From an uncultured Bacteroidota bacterium (GTDB taxonomy: Bacteria; Bacteroidota; Bacteroidia; Bacteroidales; WCHB1-69), in contig CADCNH010000009.1 in the NCBI GenBank assembly GCA_902802755.1, positions 1 to 62,063 of the forward strand: a stretch of DNA of 62,063 bases, written 5' to 3'. A program made the position numbers and the translations under genes. Shown here piece after piece: positions 25,545 to 34,236 of the stretch. Numbering within the stretch: the first letter of the stretch is position 1; each line of letters starts with the position of its first letter. The notes under the pieces were generated by a model, which saw only the letters and a program-made list of their open reading frames with translations, had not been told where the DNA came from and ran no database searches.

Positions 25545-25760
25545 ATTGACGGCTATACGCAAGGAATGCAAGCACACGGAACGGACGCGATGAATCGCGT
25601 CCCTACAAGATATAGATGCAAGCACCAGACCCTGTTGCCGCGTGTGCAGGCCATGCCGACATGCGGTGCGGAAGCGGTGTGAATGGACGGCCTCCTGTAG
25701 CTGCGTGCAAAAGCGCGTGAGCGTCCAGTTTACTTTTGGAGCAGCAAAAGAAAGGGGATA
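25545..25760. repeat. Interspersed GC-rich repeat, longest copy
   Basis: Contains the perfect palindrome GGACGCGAT GA ATCGCGTCC (25583-25602) plus CTACA, the GTGTGCAG..CATGCCGACATGCGGTGCGGA segment shared with 8015-8048, and the segment from AGCGGTGTGAATG to GTCCAGTTTACTTTTG shared with 100-166. Its minus-strand frame (VNWTLTRFC..., CRDAIHRVRS) runs into the antisense of nadB and is not a gene. Confidence 0.75.
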
Positions 25761-25830
25761 GAAAAAAAAATAATATACGTTTGCAGCAGCCAAAAAATCA
25801 TGCAATAGCAGTAAATTTCCACATTTTTCG

Positions 25831-25838
25831 TATCTTTG
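25831..25838 (+). promoter_or_regulatory. -7 promoter element of nadB
   Basis: TATCTTTG, 25 bases before the nadB ATG. Confidence 0.7.
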
Positions 25839-25863
25839 CATGGCTAAATAAAAACACGTCGCT

Positions 25864-27459
25864 ATGAGAAAAAAAGTTGATTTTCTGGTTATCGGATCAG
25901 GCGTCGCTGGACTGTGCTTCGCCTTGAAAGCCGCCAACTACGGCAAAGTATGCATGGTCACCAAAGCCAAAGTTGACGACACCTCCACCAAATACGCCCA
26001 AGGCGGTATCGCCGCCGTGGTTTACCAACCCGACACCTACGAAAAACATATACAAGACACCATGATTGCCGGTGATGAGCTGTCAGACCGCCACATCGTG
26101 GAACTCACCATCCGCGAATCCACTGCCCGGGTTATGGAATTAGTGGAATGGGGTGTGGACTTCGACAAGACCAAAAGCGGCAAGTTCGCCTTGGCCAAAG
26201 AAGGTGGACACTCCGAATTCCGTGTGCTGCACCATAAGGACATCACCGGACTGGAGATTGAGGAAAAGCTGATTATTGCTGCCAAGCAGCATCCCAATAT
26301 CGAGATTCTGGAAAATCATCTGGCCATCGAAATCATCACCCAACACCATCTGGGTATCGAGGTAAGTCGCCGTACACCTGACATCACATGCTACGGTGCC
26401 TACGTGTATAACCCCAACACCAACAAGGTGCAGACCATCTTGTCGCGTATCACCATGATGTGTACGGGCGGCATCGGCACCGTGTATGGCAACACCACCA
26501 ACCCGACCATCGCTACGGGCGACGGAATTGCCATGGTGTATCGTGCCAAGGGTGCGGTCAACGGCATGGAGTTTGTGCAGTTTCACCCCACCTCACTCTA
26601 CAATCCCAAAGAGTCTCCCTCGTTCCTTATCACCGAGGCATTACGTGGCGCTGGTGCTATCCTGAAAGATGAAAACGGTGTGGAATTCATGAGCAAGTAC
26701 GACAAACGTGGTTCTCTGGCTCCGCGTGACATTGTGGCTCGCGCCATCGACAATGAAATGAAGCAGAAAGGCTGCGATCATGTCTATCTCGATGCCACCC
26801 ATATCAGCAAAACCGAAATTTTCAACCATTTTCCAAATATCTACGCCAAATGTTTGAGCATCGGCGTGGACATCACCAAGGACATGATTCCTGTGGTACC
26901 CGCCGCCCACTATTCTTGTGGAGGTATCAAAGTCGATGAATGGGGTGAGAGTTCAATTATCAACCTGTTCAGCTCGGGAGAGTGTGCCTCCACAGGTTTG
27001 CATGGCGCCAACCGATTGGCTTCCAATTCTTTACTAGAAGCCTTGGTCTTCTCTCACCGTGCCTGCCTCAAAGCTGTAGAACGTTTCAAAGATATTGATT
27101 TCTGCGACGATGTGCCCGAATGGAACACCGAGGGCACCGTGCTCAACGAGGAAATGGTGCTGATTACCCAGTCACGCAAGGAGCTACAGACTATCATGTG
27201 CAATTATGTGGGCATTGTCCGCTCCAATGTGCGTTTGCAAAGAGCCTTCGACCGCTTGGAGATTCTGTACCGCGAGACCGAGGACCTCTATAAGAAGTCC
27301 ATCCTGATTCCTGAAATCTGCGAATTGCGTAATATGATCAATATCGGCTACCTGATTATCAAGCACGCCATGAACCGCCATGAAAGCCGCGGTTTGCACT
27401 ATTCATTGGATTATCAAGGCCATCGCGACGAATCGCAAAGCACACATGACCTTTTATAG
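25864..27459 (+). CDS. nadB: L-aspartate oxidase
   Basis: NadB oxidises L-aspartate to iminoaspartate, the first step of de novo NAD synthesis, using FAD. The 531-residue flavoprotein has the N-terminal dinucleotide-binding motif GSGVAGLCFALKAA, the ATKYAQGGIAAV-type segment (TKYAQGGIAAV), GMEFVQFHPTSLYNP, the RGSLAPRDIVARAID active-site arginine region, and HYSCGGIKVDEWGES. The C-terminal helical domain (about 420-531) matches succinate dehydrogenase/fumarate reductase flavoproteins. Length is normal. nadA and nadC are not adjacent; the gene stands alone with its own promoter. Confidence 0.95.
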   Translation: MRKKVDFLVIGSGVAGLCFALKAANYGKVCMVTKAKVDDTSTKYAQGGIAAVVYQPDTYEKHIQDTMIAGDELSDRHIVELTIRESTARVMELVEWGVDFDKTKSGKFALAKEGGHSEFRVLHHKDITGLEIEEKLIIAAKQHPNIEILENHLAIEIITQHHLGIEVSRRTPDITCYGAYVYNPNTNKVQTILSRITMMCTGGIGTVYGNTTNPTIATGDGIAMVYRAKGAVNGMEFVQFHPTSLYNPKESPSFLITEALRGAGAILKDENGVEFMSKYDKRGSLAPRDIVARAIDNEMKQKGCDHVYLDATHISKTEIFNHFPNIYAKCLSIGVDITKDMIPVVPAAHYSCGGIKVDEWGESSIINLFSSGECASTGLHGANRLASNSLLEALVFSHRACLKAVERFKDIDFCDDVPEWNTEGTVLNEEMVLITQSRKELQTIMCNYVGIVRSNVRLQRAFDRLEILYRETEDLYKKSILIPEICELRNMINIGYLIIKHAMNRHESRGLHYSLDYQGHRDESQSTHDLL

Positions 27460-27461
27460 GG

Positions 27462-27587
27462 GCCAGGGATCAGTGGTCAGGGATCAGGGGTCAGGGGTCA
27501 GAATTCATATACTGATTCTATTAACTATTAACTAATAACTGACACCTGACCACTGACCACTGACCACTGACCACTGACACCTGTAAC
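27462..27587. repeat. GGTCAGTGG-type word repeat, inverted
   Basis: GGGATCAGTGGTCAGGGATCAGGGGTCAGGGGTCAG (read in parts) on the left is mirrored by CTGACACC and four TGACCACTGACCACTGACC words on the right, around an AT-rich TTAACTATTAACTAATAAC centre. It fills the gap between the convergent nadB and META genes exactly and may act as a bidirectional terminator-like hairpin. Confidence 0.65.
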
Positions 27588-28067
27588 CTATTCCCTCGGT
27601 GGTTCTGAAGTTTGTGGTTTCAGTTCTTTTTTCCCTATAAAGCGAAGCACTTCTCCCTCTGCGTCTTTCAGGAAAAGTGTATCTTTTCTGATTTCGTACT
27701 TTTTGAACTCGGCATGCAATCCTTGCATAAAGAGTTTCTCTATCTTCATGTTCTGGCACAATTTCTTGGTGGCACCCTCAAATTCCATTTTGATTCTGTC
27801 TTTTCGGTATGTGTAATTGCCGAAAAAACTGTTGCAGCCCAAATTACCCGAATAACGTCCGTCATTTCCAAACACCACATAGGGAGTAATATAGGATTTA
27901 GGAATATTTTCCCCCTTCACATGGGTAAGTACCCAATAGGTTTCTGTCAAAGGCATATTCTGGGCCATTGCAGCTTTTTTTCTTGCTGTAACACAAGATG
28001 TTATGCCTGCTATCAAACAAACAACAAGCATGAAGACAAGCATGTAATAAATACTATTTTCTTTCAT
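27588..28067 (-). CDS. META domain lipoprotein (HslJ-like)
   Basis: The 159-residue product has a hydrophobic leader ending in a lipobox-like ITSC (Cys near residue 26), so it is probably an envelope lipoprotein. The rest is a META domain: ETYWVLTHVKGE, then FGNDGRYSGNLGCNSFFGNYTY with the conserved GCN..GxY pattern, and KIEKLFMQGL. META proteins such as E. coli HslJ are linked to envelope stress and resistance but lack a known reaction. It is the last gene of the envC-glsA-glsB-engB operon; its ATG overlaps the engB stop (TAATG). Confidence 0.85.
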   Translation of the reverse strand: MKENSIYYMLVFMLVVCLIAGITSCVTARKKAAMAQNMPLTETYWVLTHVKGENIPKSYITPYVVFGNDGRYSGNLGCNSFFGNYTYRKDRIKMEFEGATKKLCQNMKIEKLFMQGLHAEFKKYEIRKDTLFLKDAEGEVLRFIGKKELKPQTSEPPRE

Positions 28068-28693
28068 TATTCGTCTTGGTTTTTCTGGTTGTAATACATT
28101 TCATTAACCTGGTTGATATAATTGAGCACATCATTTTTGCCTCTACCATCCACTGCCGAGCAAGCGAAGAACGGTGGCAGGTCTTCCCAAGTTTCCATGA
28201 GTTTCCGGCAGAAATTCCGGATATTGACGGCACCCTTGGTTTTACCAATCTTATCAGCCTTTGTGAAAACCAAAGAGAATGGCATGTTTTTCTCTCCAAG
28301 TTTATTAATGAAATCGATATCAATCTCCTGTGGTTCCAAACGAATATCCACCAACACAAACACTAACTGAAGATTCTTGCGATGCTGCAGATAATTGTCT
28401 ATCATCTTCGCCCAATTCTCGCGCATAGTTTTGGAGATTGAAGCATAACCATAACCGGGGAGATCCACCAAAAACCATCTGTTATCCACTTTGAAATGAT
28501 TGATAGTCTGCGTTTTACCCGGTTTCGACGAGGTCTTTGCCAAAGATTTATTATCAGCCAGCATATTGATCAATGATGACTTGCCCACATTGGAGCGTCC
28601 AATAAACGCAAATTCAGGAAGTTTGTCCTTCGGACATTTTCTCCAGTCTGTTTCTGACTGTAAAAACTTGATGTTCTTAATCTGATAATCCAT
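28067..28693 (-). CDS. engB: Ribosome biogenesis GTPase EngB (YihA/YsxC)
   Basis: EngB is a TrmE-Era-EngA-Septin-class GTPase needed for late assembly of the large ribosomal subunit. The 208-residue protein has G1 GRSNVGKSSLIN (about 31-42), a switch I threonine (SKPGKTQT), G3 DLPGYGYA, G4 TKADK and a C-terminal G5-like SAVDGRG. Length is typical. It lies between glsB (8-base gap) and the META lipoprotein (1-base overlap), so it is translationally coupled within the operon. Confidence 0.96.
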   Translation of the reverse strand: MDYQIKNIKFLQSETDWRKCPKDKLPEFAFIGRSNVGKSSLINMLADNKSLAKTSSKPGKTQTINHFKVDNRWFLVDLPGYGYASISKTMRENWAKMIDNYLQHRKNLQLVFVLVDIRLEPQEIDIDFINKLGEKNMPFSLVFTKADKIGKTKGAVNIRNFCRKLMETWEDLPPFFACSAVDGRGKNDVLNYINQVNEMYYNQKNQDE

Positions 28694-28701
28694 AAAACTA
28701 T

Positions 28702-29631
28702 TTATTTTGCAAAGCTTTTAATATGTCGTTCTTTTTTGTTTTCGTAAATGTCAGGAATATGAATTGTAATGGCCAGTTCCTCCACTTCCCCGAAACTCGG
28801 ATTGTCGGAAATACCATAATACTTCAAAGAGGGAGAAATGGACATATAGGATTTGATGAGTGGGGGTATCACGGAGCCTATGGCACGAACTCTTTTTTTC
28901 AGAATCGAAAGGCTGTCGCTCAAGTTTTTCTCTTTATATATCGCATTGTTTTTCTTGTTCATTTTCTTCGAGCGGTCTGAAGAATGAATTGGCCTGATAA
29001 GGTTCTCATCGCCTTTGAAATAGCGTTTCAGAAAATCCAATATCAGTCGTCGTGCCAAGCGGCTGTATGTATTATACATGGTCATCTTGCCAAAGAAATA
29101 TTCTATTTCCGGATATTTGATGGCAAGAGCTCCCAGTCCGTCCCAGATATTGTCCAAAGCAAACAAACCTTTGCGCGGGTCTGCTGACACCTGGTACTTG
29201 GGTTGTACGAAACTCCTGCCCAATTCGATAGTACGAGGCCAATATTCCCGTATGAATTGCGGCGACAGTTCAAACAATTCCGAAGTGGCGGTATGCGGAT
29301 AACCTTTTTCATCCATAAGGGCATCCACTCCAAGGACAAAACGATAGGCACTAACAATCTCTTCTTCTTCCGGATTCCAGACTATCAATTGTTTCCACGC
29401 ATGAGGACCCTCATCAAACTCGTCAAGATCGAGTTCTTTGCCGGTGCCACCGCCTGCCGCCCTGAAGGTTATCTCACGCAAACGTCCGATCTCCCTAAGC
29501 ACATTCGGTGAATCGTGAGCGTCTATCATGTATATGTAATTGTTGAGCGCATTGGTCTTCCTCAGAAACTTATCCTCAATAAGCTCCTGCTTCAAAACAT
29601 CAACGGGTATGGGATCAATGATGCTCTTCAT
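28702..29631 (-). CDS. glsB: GlsB-type N-acyltransferase (glycine lipid synthesis)
   Basis: GlsB transfers a 3-hydroxy fatty acyl group to the amino group of glycine, the first step of glycine lipid synthesis known from Bacteroides thetaiotaomicron; it is related to the ornithine-lipid enzyme OlsB. The 309-residue protein has a GNAT-like fold with REIGRLREITFRAAGGGTGKE, DEFDEGPHAWKQLIVWNP and ELGRSFVQPKYQ, all hallmarks of this family. The frame is open up to a TTG at 29649, inside the glsA end, but the ATG at 29631, four bases after the glsA stop, is a better start. Its partner glsA precedes it. Confidence 0.88.
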   Translation of the reverse strand: MKSIIDPIPVDVLKQELIEDKFLRKTNALNNYIYMIDAHDSPNVLREIGRLREITFRAAGGGTGKELDLDEFDEGPHAWKQLIVWNPEEEEIVSAYRFVLGVDALMDEKGYPHTATSELFELSPQFIREYWPRTIELGRSFVQPKYQVSADPRKGLFALDNIWDGLGALAIKYPEIEYFFGKMTMYNTYSRLARRLILDFLKRYFKGDENLIRPIHSSDRSKKMNKKNNAIYKEKNLSDSLSILKKRVRAIGSVIPPLIKSYMSISPSLKYYGISDNPSFGEVEELAITIHIPDIYENKKERHIKSFAK

Positions 29632-29635
29632 GCCA

Positions 29636-30445
29636 TTATTTATTTCCAAGTGAATAAACCTGTTCTTTCAACCATGCTGCCCATTCCTTATCTTTTTTCG
29701 AATCATCAAACTGATGATAGGAAATAGGCTCACCGAATGAGATTTCAAAATGTGATTTTTTCTTTTTCATCATCTCACGGGGCAACAATACCATCTCCAC
29801 ATTCGACTTGACACCCAATTTTTCCCTTAAATTGGCCACATTGTAGAACAAATTGGAGTTTCTTGCGTCAAAAAAGCAAGGGATAATATCTCTCTGTGTC
29901 TGTTTAGCCTTTGTGATGATGGTCTTCTTCCATTCCAAATCCTGAATCACCCCTTTCTTTTTACGGGAACACAGCCCTGCCGGGAAATACAGCACTAGAT
30001 TGTCCGACTCGAAAGCATCGTTGAACATCTTACGGGCTTCGTCACCAGTTTTACCATGCTTGTTAATCGGGACAAAAATCTCGCGCATCGGCTCCACATA
30101 ATACAGCAGGTCATTGACGGGAAACTTGATATCCTGGCGGCGCCGGCCACACACGCTGATAAGTGTCATTCCGTCCAAGCCTCCCAGCGGATGGTTGGAA
30201 GCAATGATATAGCGGCCCGTCCGGGGTATCCGCTCCTCGTGGTGAATCACCAGTTCATTGTCCAAGTAATTGATAACAGCATTAGTGAAGCCCAAAGAGG
30301 ACAAGTGACCATGTTCGCGAAGGAGCATGTTCATTTCTTCCTGGCAGATCAAACGTTCTATCCAGCGTATGACGAAAGAGGGGATTTTTTTGTAAAGTCC
30401 CGGATTCTTGTCCTGTAAAGCCTTTGCCACACTCAGTTGCATCAT
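29636..30445 (-). CDS. glsA: GlsA-type O-acyltransferase (glycine lipid synthesis)
   Basis: GlsA adds the second acyl chain (O-acylation) to the N-acylated glycine made by GlsB. The 269-residue protein is of the PlsC/lysophospholipid acyltransferase superfamily with the HX4D motif as NHPLGGLDG and a downstream FPAGLCSRKKKG motif. It probably sits at the inner face of the cytoplasmic membrane. An open frame extends to 30505 inside envC, but the ATG at 30445, eight bases after the envC stop and preceded by GGGAAGA, is chosen. Tight spacing on both sides places it in the operon. Confidence 0.88.
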   Translation of the reverse strand: MMQLSVAKALQDKNPGLYKKIPSFVIRWIERLICQEEMNMLLREHGHLSSLGFTNAVINYLDNELVIHHEERIPRTGRYIIASNHPLGGLDGMTLISVCGRRRQDIKFPVNDLLYYVEPMREIFVPINKHGKTGDEARKMFNDAFESDNLVLYFPAGLCSRKKKGVIQDLEWKKTIITKAKQTQRDIIPCFFDARNSNLFYNVANLREKLGVKSNVEMVLLPREMMKKKKSHFEISFGEPISYHQFDDSKKDKEWAAWLKEQVYSLGNK

Positions 30446-30453
30446 ATCAGTTT

Positions 30454-31764
30454 TTATCTTCCCGACAACCACTGGTTCGGATTCAGATACGTGTTGTTTT
30501 TCCAAACCTCAAAATGAAGTTCGTAAGTGTTATTGGTCGTTGATTTGGCCACCGTACCTATATTCTGTTTGGTGTTCACCTTATCACCTTTCTTCACACT
30601 GACAGAAGCGAGGTTTTGATAAACAGAAAGATACTCTCCATGGCGAATCATCAGCACCTTGGTTCCCATCACATCCAGAATGCCGGTCACTTCTCCTTGG
30701 AAGATAGCTCTGACAGGGGTGTTGGGTTCCACAAGAATATCAATACCACGGTTTTCAATCATGACGGAAGGCACGTCGGGGTGGGGATAACTGCCGAAGT
30801 CACCCACTTTCGCACCCTTCGCTACAGGCCATGGCAGTTTGCCTTTGTTGTTGACGAAGGAATTGCTCACCAGCTGCTCATCGGGAGTCAGCACAATAGC
30901 ATTGGTGGCAGAGGCTTTTCCACTGCCTGAAGAAGACGATGTGTTGGCAGTGTTTTTACCTGCTTTGGCTTTTGCAGCCTTGGCAGCTTCCTCAGCTTTC
31001 TTCTTGTTGGCGGCTACAATCTCCGCTTCAATAGCCTTCTTGATGGCAATATCCAGTTCCTTTCTCTTCTTCTGCTTTTCTTGCAAGGTGCTGGCCAACT
31101 GTTTTTCCTTCTGCTTCAGCTCCTGCGCCTTCTTGGTGGTTTCCGTCCTGTCTAATTCCAGTTTTTTGATTTCCACTTCCTTGCCTTCCAACAAAGCCAG
31201 TTTTTCCGCCTTCATCTGCACAATTTCCTCATTCTTTTTCTTGATTTCCTCTTGCGTTTTCTCTATCAATTCCACCTGATGTTTCACATTGTTGGCGAAA
31301 ACCGAATAATACTTGACACGGCGGAACATCTGCGAGAAGTTGTCCGACGAAAGCAGGAAAGTCACCTTGTCTATCAGTTTCCTGTTTTTATAAGCAAGAT
31401 ACACCACTCTCGAATAATCGGACTTCATGTACTCAAGTTTCTTATTCAAATCCTGTGACAATTTGATATTCAATGCCAGTTCCTCTTCCAGCTCAAAAAT
31501 CTCTGTATTCAGGGTTGTAATCAAAGCCTCACGATTGGAAATCTGCTGTCGCAGCACACTGATTTGCTGCAAAGAGGCATTCTTGTTTTTCTCGGTTTGC
31601 TTCAGCAGTTTCTGTGTATTGGCGATTTCCGTCTCTATTTTCTTCTTGTCATTTTTCAGTTTTGCGCTCTTCGACTGCGAAAAAGCGTCGAAAGGAGCAC
31701 ACAATATAGCCATTGCCAATAAGGCCATGGAGACAAAGCGTAGGCTGATTTTATGTGATTTCAT
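30454..31764 (-). CDS. EnvC-like murein hydrolase activator (degenerate M23)
   Basis: EnvC-type proteins sit in the periplasm and switch on cell-wall amidases at the division site. The 436-residue product has a signal peptide (ending DAFSQS), a long coiled-coil region (about 30-265) rich in Lys/Glu/Gln, an Ala/Lys/Ser linker, and a C-terminal LytM/M23 domain (about 315-436). In that domain the zinc-ligand His of HxxxD is Asn (ENRGIDI) and the usual YxHL is VYQNL, while LHFEV remains; it is therefore likely non-catalytic, as in E. coli EnvC. It heads the operon with glsA, glsB, engB and the META lipoprotein. Confidence 0.9.
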   Translation of the reverse strand: MKSHKISLRFVSMALLAMAILCAPFDAFSQSKSAKLKNDKKKIETEIANTQKLLKQTEKNKNASLQQISVLRQQISNREALITTLNTEIFELEEELALNIKLSQDLNKKLEYMKSDYSRVVYLAYKNRKLIDKVTFLLSSDNFSQMFRRVKYYSVFANNVKHQVELIEKTQEEIKKKNEEIVQMKAEKLALLEGKEVEIKKLELDRTETTKKAQELKQKEKQLASTLQEKQKKRKELDIAIKKAIEAEIVAANKKKAEEAAKAAKAKAGKNTANTSSSSGSGKASATNAIVLTPDEQLVSNSFVNNKGKLPWPVAKGAKVGDFGSYPHPDVPSVMIENRGIDILVEPNTPVRAIFQGEVTGILDVMGTKVLMIRHGEYLSVYQNLASVSVKKGDKVNTKQNIGTVAKSTTNNTYELHFEVWKNNTYLNPNQWLSGR

Positions 31765-31796
31765 TGTCTTTAGTTTACGGCTTATACAATAACTTA

Positions 31797-31804
31797 CAAA
31801 AATA
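31797..31804 (-). promoter_or_regulatory. -7 promoter element of the envC operon
   Basis: TATTTTTG on the minus strand, 32 bases before the envC ATG. Confidence 0.55.
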
Positions 31805-32075
31805 AAAGTATATTGTGCATTATTTCAAACTAAAGTATAGTATTTATACACAGGAAAATGTTGAAGAATGTGCTAATGTGCAAATTGAAATTAGCAAATT
31901 AGTTAATTAGCAAATGAGGGAATTGGGGGAGTCTCGTGCTACGCATTCGAGGGGAGTTTCGGGCTTTGCCCTCAAGGGAAGTCTCACTGCGTTCGAGGGG
32001 AGAATGTTAATGTGCCAATTGAATTAGAGAAGTCTTTATCGATGTATGAGTTACAATAATTTGAAGAAATTTACG

Positions 32076-32083
32076 TAATTTTG
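32076..32083 (+). promoter_or_regulatory. -7 promoter element of EEP hydrolase gene
   Basis: TAATTTTG, 42 bases before the ATG at 32126. Confidence 0.55.
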
Positions 32084-32125
32084 CAGATTACAACTGAGAT
32101 TATTTCAGAATAAAACAATAAAATC

Positions 32126-33103
32126 ATGAACAAAACTCCTGTTATTAAAAAAAAGCTGATATCCATCGGATTATTTCTGTTTCTTATCCTCTCCGTCTCC
32201 GCTCAGGAGATGCTTGTAGGCAGCTACAACATACGTTATAAGAACTGGAACGACAGTGTGCAGGGCAATATGTGGTCGAAGCGCTGCCAGGTAATCTGCA
32301 ACCAGGTCAACTTCATGGCTCCCGTCATTTTCGGCACCCAGGAGGTGCTGTACAGCCAGCTCCTCGACATGCACAAAGCGTTGGACGGTTACGACTATAT
32401 CGGCATAGGGCGCGATGATGGCAAGCACGGCGGTGAACACGAGGCCATCTTTTACAAAAAAGACAAGCTCCAACTCCTTGACCACGGCGACTTCTGGCTC
32501 AACGAGACGCCCGACAAGCCCGCTTTGGGTTGGGACGCAGCCTGCATCCGTATATGCACTTGGGGCAAGTTTTCAGTAAAGAACGCACAGAACGACGCTG
32601 GCGACAAGCAGTCCAACAACCATCATGAAAACGCCAGAACCTTTTACTACTTCAACCTCCATATGGACCATGTGGGTGCAGTGGCTCGACGAGAGGCTGC
32701 CAAGTTAGTGGTGAAGCGCATCAAAGAGATGACCAACGGCCTCCCAGTCATTCTCACAGGTGATTTCAATGTAGACCAGAATGATGAGATATACACTATT
32801 TTCACTCTATCGGGATTGCTGAAGGACTCTTACGATGCCGCCCGCATACGCTTTGCAGAGAACGGCACCTTCAACGCATACAAAACAGAATACTTCACCC
32901 AGAGCCGTATCGACCATGTGTTTGTGTCGCCTTCCACACAGGTGGAGGCTTACGGTGTTCTCACCGACAGTTATTGGACCCCCAACGAACGCTCGGATGA
33001 AAGTCGGAAGTCCTTTGACGCACCACAGGAAATCTCCTTCAGTCCCTATACCCGCCGCAATCCCTCGGATCATTATCCGGTATTCGTGAGATTGAAATTT
33101 TAA
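32126..33103 (+). CDS. Secreted endonuclease/exonuclease/phosphatase family protein
   Basis: The 325-residue product has a signal peptide (LISIGLFLFLILSVSAQ) and a full EEP fold: GSYNIRY (metal-binding Asn), FGTQEV (catalytic Glu), an HMDHVG segment, LTGDFNVDQND (Asp/Asn pair), SRIDHVFVS and the closing SDHYPVFV with the catalytic His. Members cleave phosphodiesters in nucleic acids, sphingomyelin or inositol phosphates; the substrate is not readable here. With its signal peptide it is probably periplasmic or secreted. Monocistronic, own promoter. Confidence 0.92.
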   Translation: MNKTPVIKKKLISIGLFLFLILSVSAQEMLVGSYNIRYKNWNDSVQGNMWSKRCQVICNQVNFMAPVIFGTQEVLYSQLLDMHKALDGYDYIGIGRDDGKHGGEHEAIFYKKDKLQLLDHGDFWLNETPDKPALGWDAACIRICTWGKFSVKNAQNDAGDKQSNNHHENARTFYYFNLHMDHVGAVARREAAKLVVKRIKEMTNGLPVILTGDFNVDQNDEIYTIFTLSGLLKDSYDAARIRFAENGTFNAYKTEYFTQSRIDHVFVSPSTQVEAYGVLTDSYWTPNERSDESRKSFDAPQEISFSPYTRRNPSDHYPVFVRLKF

Positions 33104-33159
33104 CGCCAATCAGCACAATAACACCAAATAGAATTCAGAATCCAAAATTCAGAATTCAG

Positions 33160-33247
33160 AATCCATTTGCTAGTTTGCTAATTTGCTAATTAACTAATTT
33201 GCTAATTATCATTGGCACATTAGCACATTGTTAATTAGCACATTAAA
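33160..33247. repeat. TTTGCTAATT and GGCACATTAGCACATT word repeats
   Basis: Four TTTGCTA(A/G)TT words, TTAACTAA, then ATTGGCACATTAGCACATTG and TTAGCACATTAAAA. Practically the same block lies at 17690-17768, and both end just before a promoter element. Confidence 0.7.
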
Positions 33248-33255
33248 AATTTCAC

Positions 33256-33263
33256 TACCTTTG
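33256..33263 (+). promoter_or_regulatory. -7 promoter element of azlC
   Basis: TACCTTTG, 40 bases before the GTG at 33304. Confidence 0.6.
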
Positions 33264-33303
33264 CAAACTGAAATTCCGAGCCTTAAAAAGGACATAAAAC
33301 ACT

Positions 33304-34236
33304 GTGGGAGAGAAAACTAAAAAAATCAAGACTGTAATTCGCCGGCAGAATACTCGTCGGAAAGCCACCTTGCGTGCCATGAAATGGAGGCGCGACAAGT
33401 TCAACCGGCGATTGCGCGAACAGGTCAATGACCTAATGATTGTGCGCCATCTTCCCAAATTTCTCAAGCCGAAAAAACGCAGTCAGATTCAGGAACAGCC
33501 CAAGAGCGAATATGTAAGAGGGCTTCTGTTAGGAAAGTCCATCGGATTAGGTTACGTGCCCGTGTCCTTTACTTTTGGCTTGGTGGCCGTGCAGATGGGT
33601 TTTGACCCCTGGGTAGCGGTGTTCATTTCGCTCACCAACCTGGCTTCCGCCGGCCAGTTTGCTGGTATTCGCATGATTGCCGGTGGTGCTCCTGCCATCG
33701 AGCTAGCCATGACCACCCTTGTAGTCAATATCCGCTACTTCCTGATGAGCCTCTCGCTCACCCAGAAAATAGACAGCAAACTGCCTACCTACAAACGCTG
33801 CATCATGGCCTTCGGGGTCACCGATGAGATCTTTGCCTTGGCAGCCATGGAAAAAGAGGATGTCAGCTTCCCCTTCTTCGGGGGACTGATGACCTGCCCT
33901 ATTGTAGGTTGGACCTTGGGAACCGTACTCGGTGCCTTTGCCGCCGAGCTGATGCCACCCTTGGTGCAGGCCTGCATGGGTATCGCCTTGTACTGCATGT
34001 TTATCGCCATTATTGTTCCGCCGTCAAGAAGCAACAAGAAAATCTTCTATTCCATTGTCATCGCTTCTGCCCTGTCGTGCCTATTCAAATATGTACCCGG
34101 CATCAACCAGATATCACAAAACGGCGGTGGCTGGTCACTCATTATTTCAGCTATTGCCGCAGCAGCTATCTGCGCCACATTCTTCAAGACCGAAGAGGTA
34201 GAAGAGGAAAATGAGAGAAAGGAGGTGGCACGATGA
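33304..34236 (+). CDS. azlC: AzlC family branched-chain amino acid permease subunit
   Basis: AzlC with AzlD exports branched-chain amino acids or their analogues through the cytoplasmic membrane. The 310-residue protein carries the AzlC domain at about 68-295: GLLLGKSIGLGYVPVSFTFG, SLTNLASAGQFAG, GVTDEIFALA and seven or so hydrophobic helices. Before it is an unusual, highly basic 65-residue extension (RRQNTRRKATLRAMKWRRDK, ending KPKKRSQIQ) without membrane segments. Translation starts at GTG 33304 or possibly ATG 33379; either way most of the extension is kept. The gene overlaps azlD by four bases (ATGA). Confidence 0.92.
   Translation: MGEKTKKIKTVIRRQNTRRKATLRAMKWRRDKFNRRLREQVNDLMIVRHLPKFLKPKKRSQIQEQPKSEYVRGLLLGKSIGLGYVPVSFTFGLVAVQMGFDPWVAVFISLTNLASAGQFAGIRMIAGGAPAIELAMTTLVVNIRYFLMSLSLTQKIDSKLPTYKRCIMAFGVTDEIFALAAMEKEDVSFPFFGGLMTCPIVGWTLGTVLGAFAAELMPPLVQACMGIALYCMFIAIIVPPSRSNKKIFYSIVIASALSCLFKYVPGINQISQNGGGWSLIISAIAAAAICATFFKTEEVEEENERKEVAR

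Larger units (their letters stand above)
31765..32125. other. Intergenic region with word repeats
   Basis: 361 bases between divergent genes. After the envC promoter comes a block of TGCTAATGTGC and AATTAGCAAATTAGTTAATTAGC words (31868-31915), then GGGGGAGTCTCG / CGAGGGGAG-type words repeated three times (31922-32002), also seen at 43678 and 61245. The downstream promoter is at 32076. No gene. Confidence 0.55.

Noticed and set aside
25503..25937. 144-residue minus-strand reading frame
   Set aside because: It is made of the interspersed repeat plus the antisense of nadB; the peptide (VNWTLTRFC, CRDAIHRVR) recurs wherever the repeat occurs.
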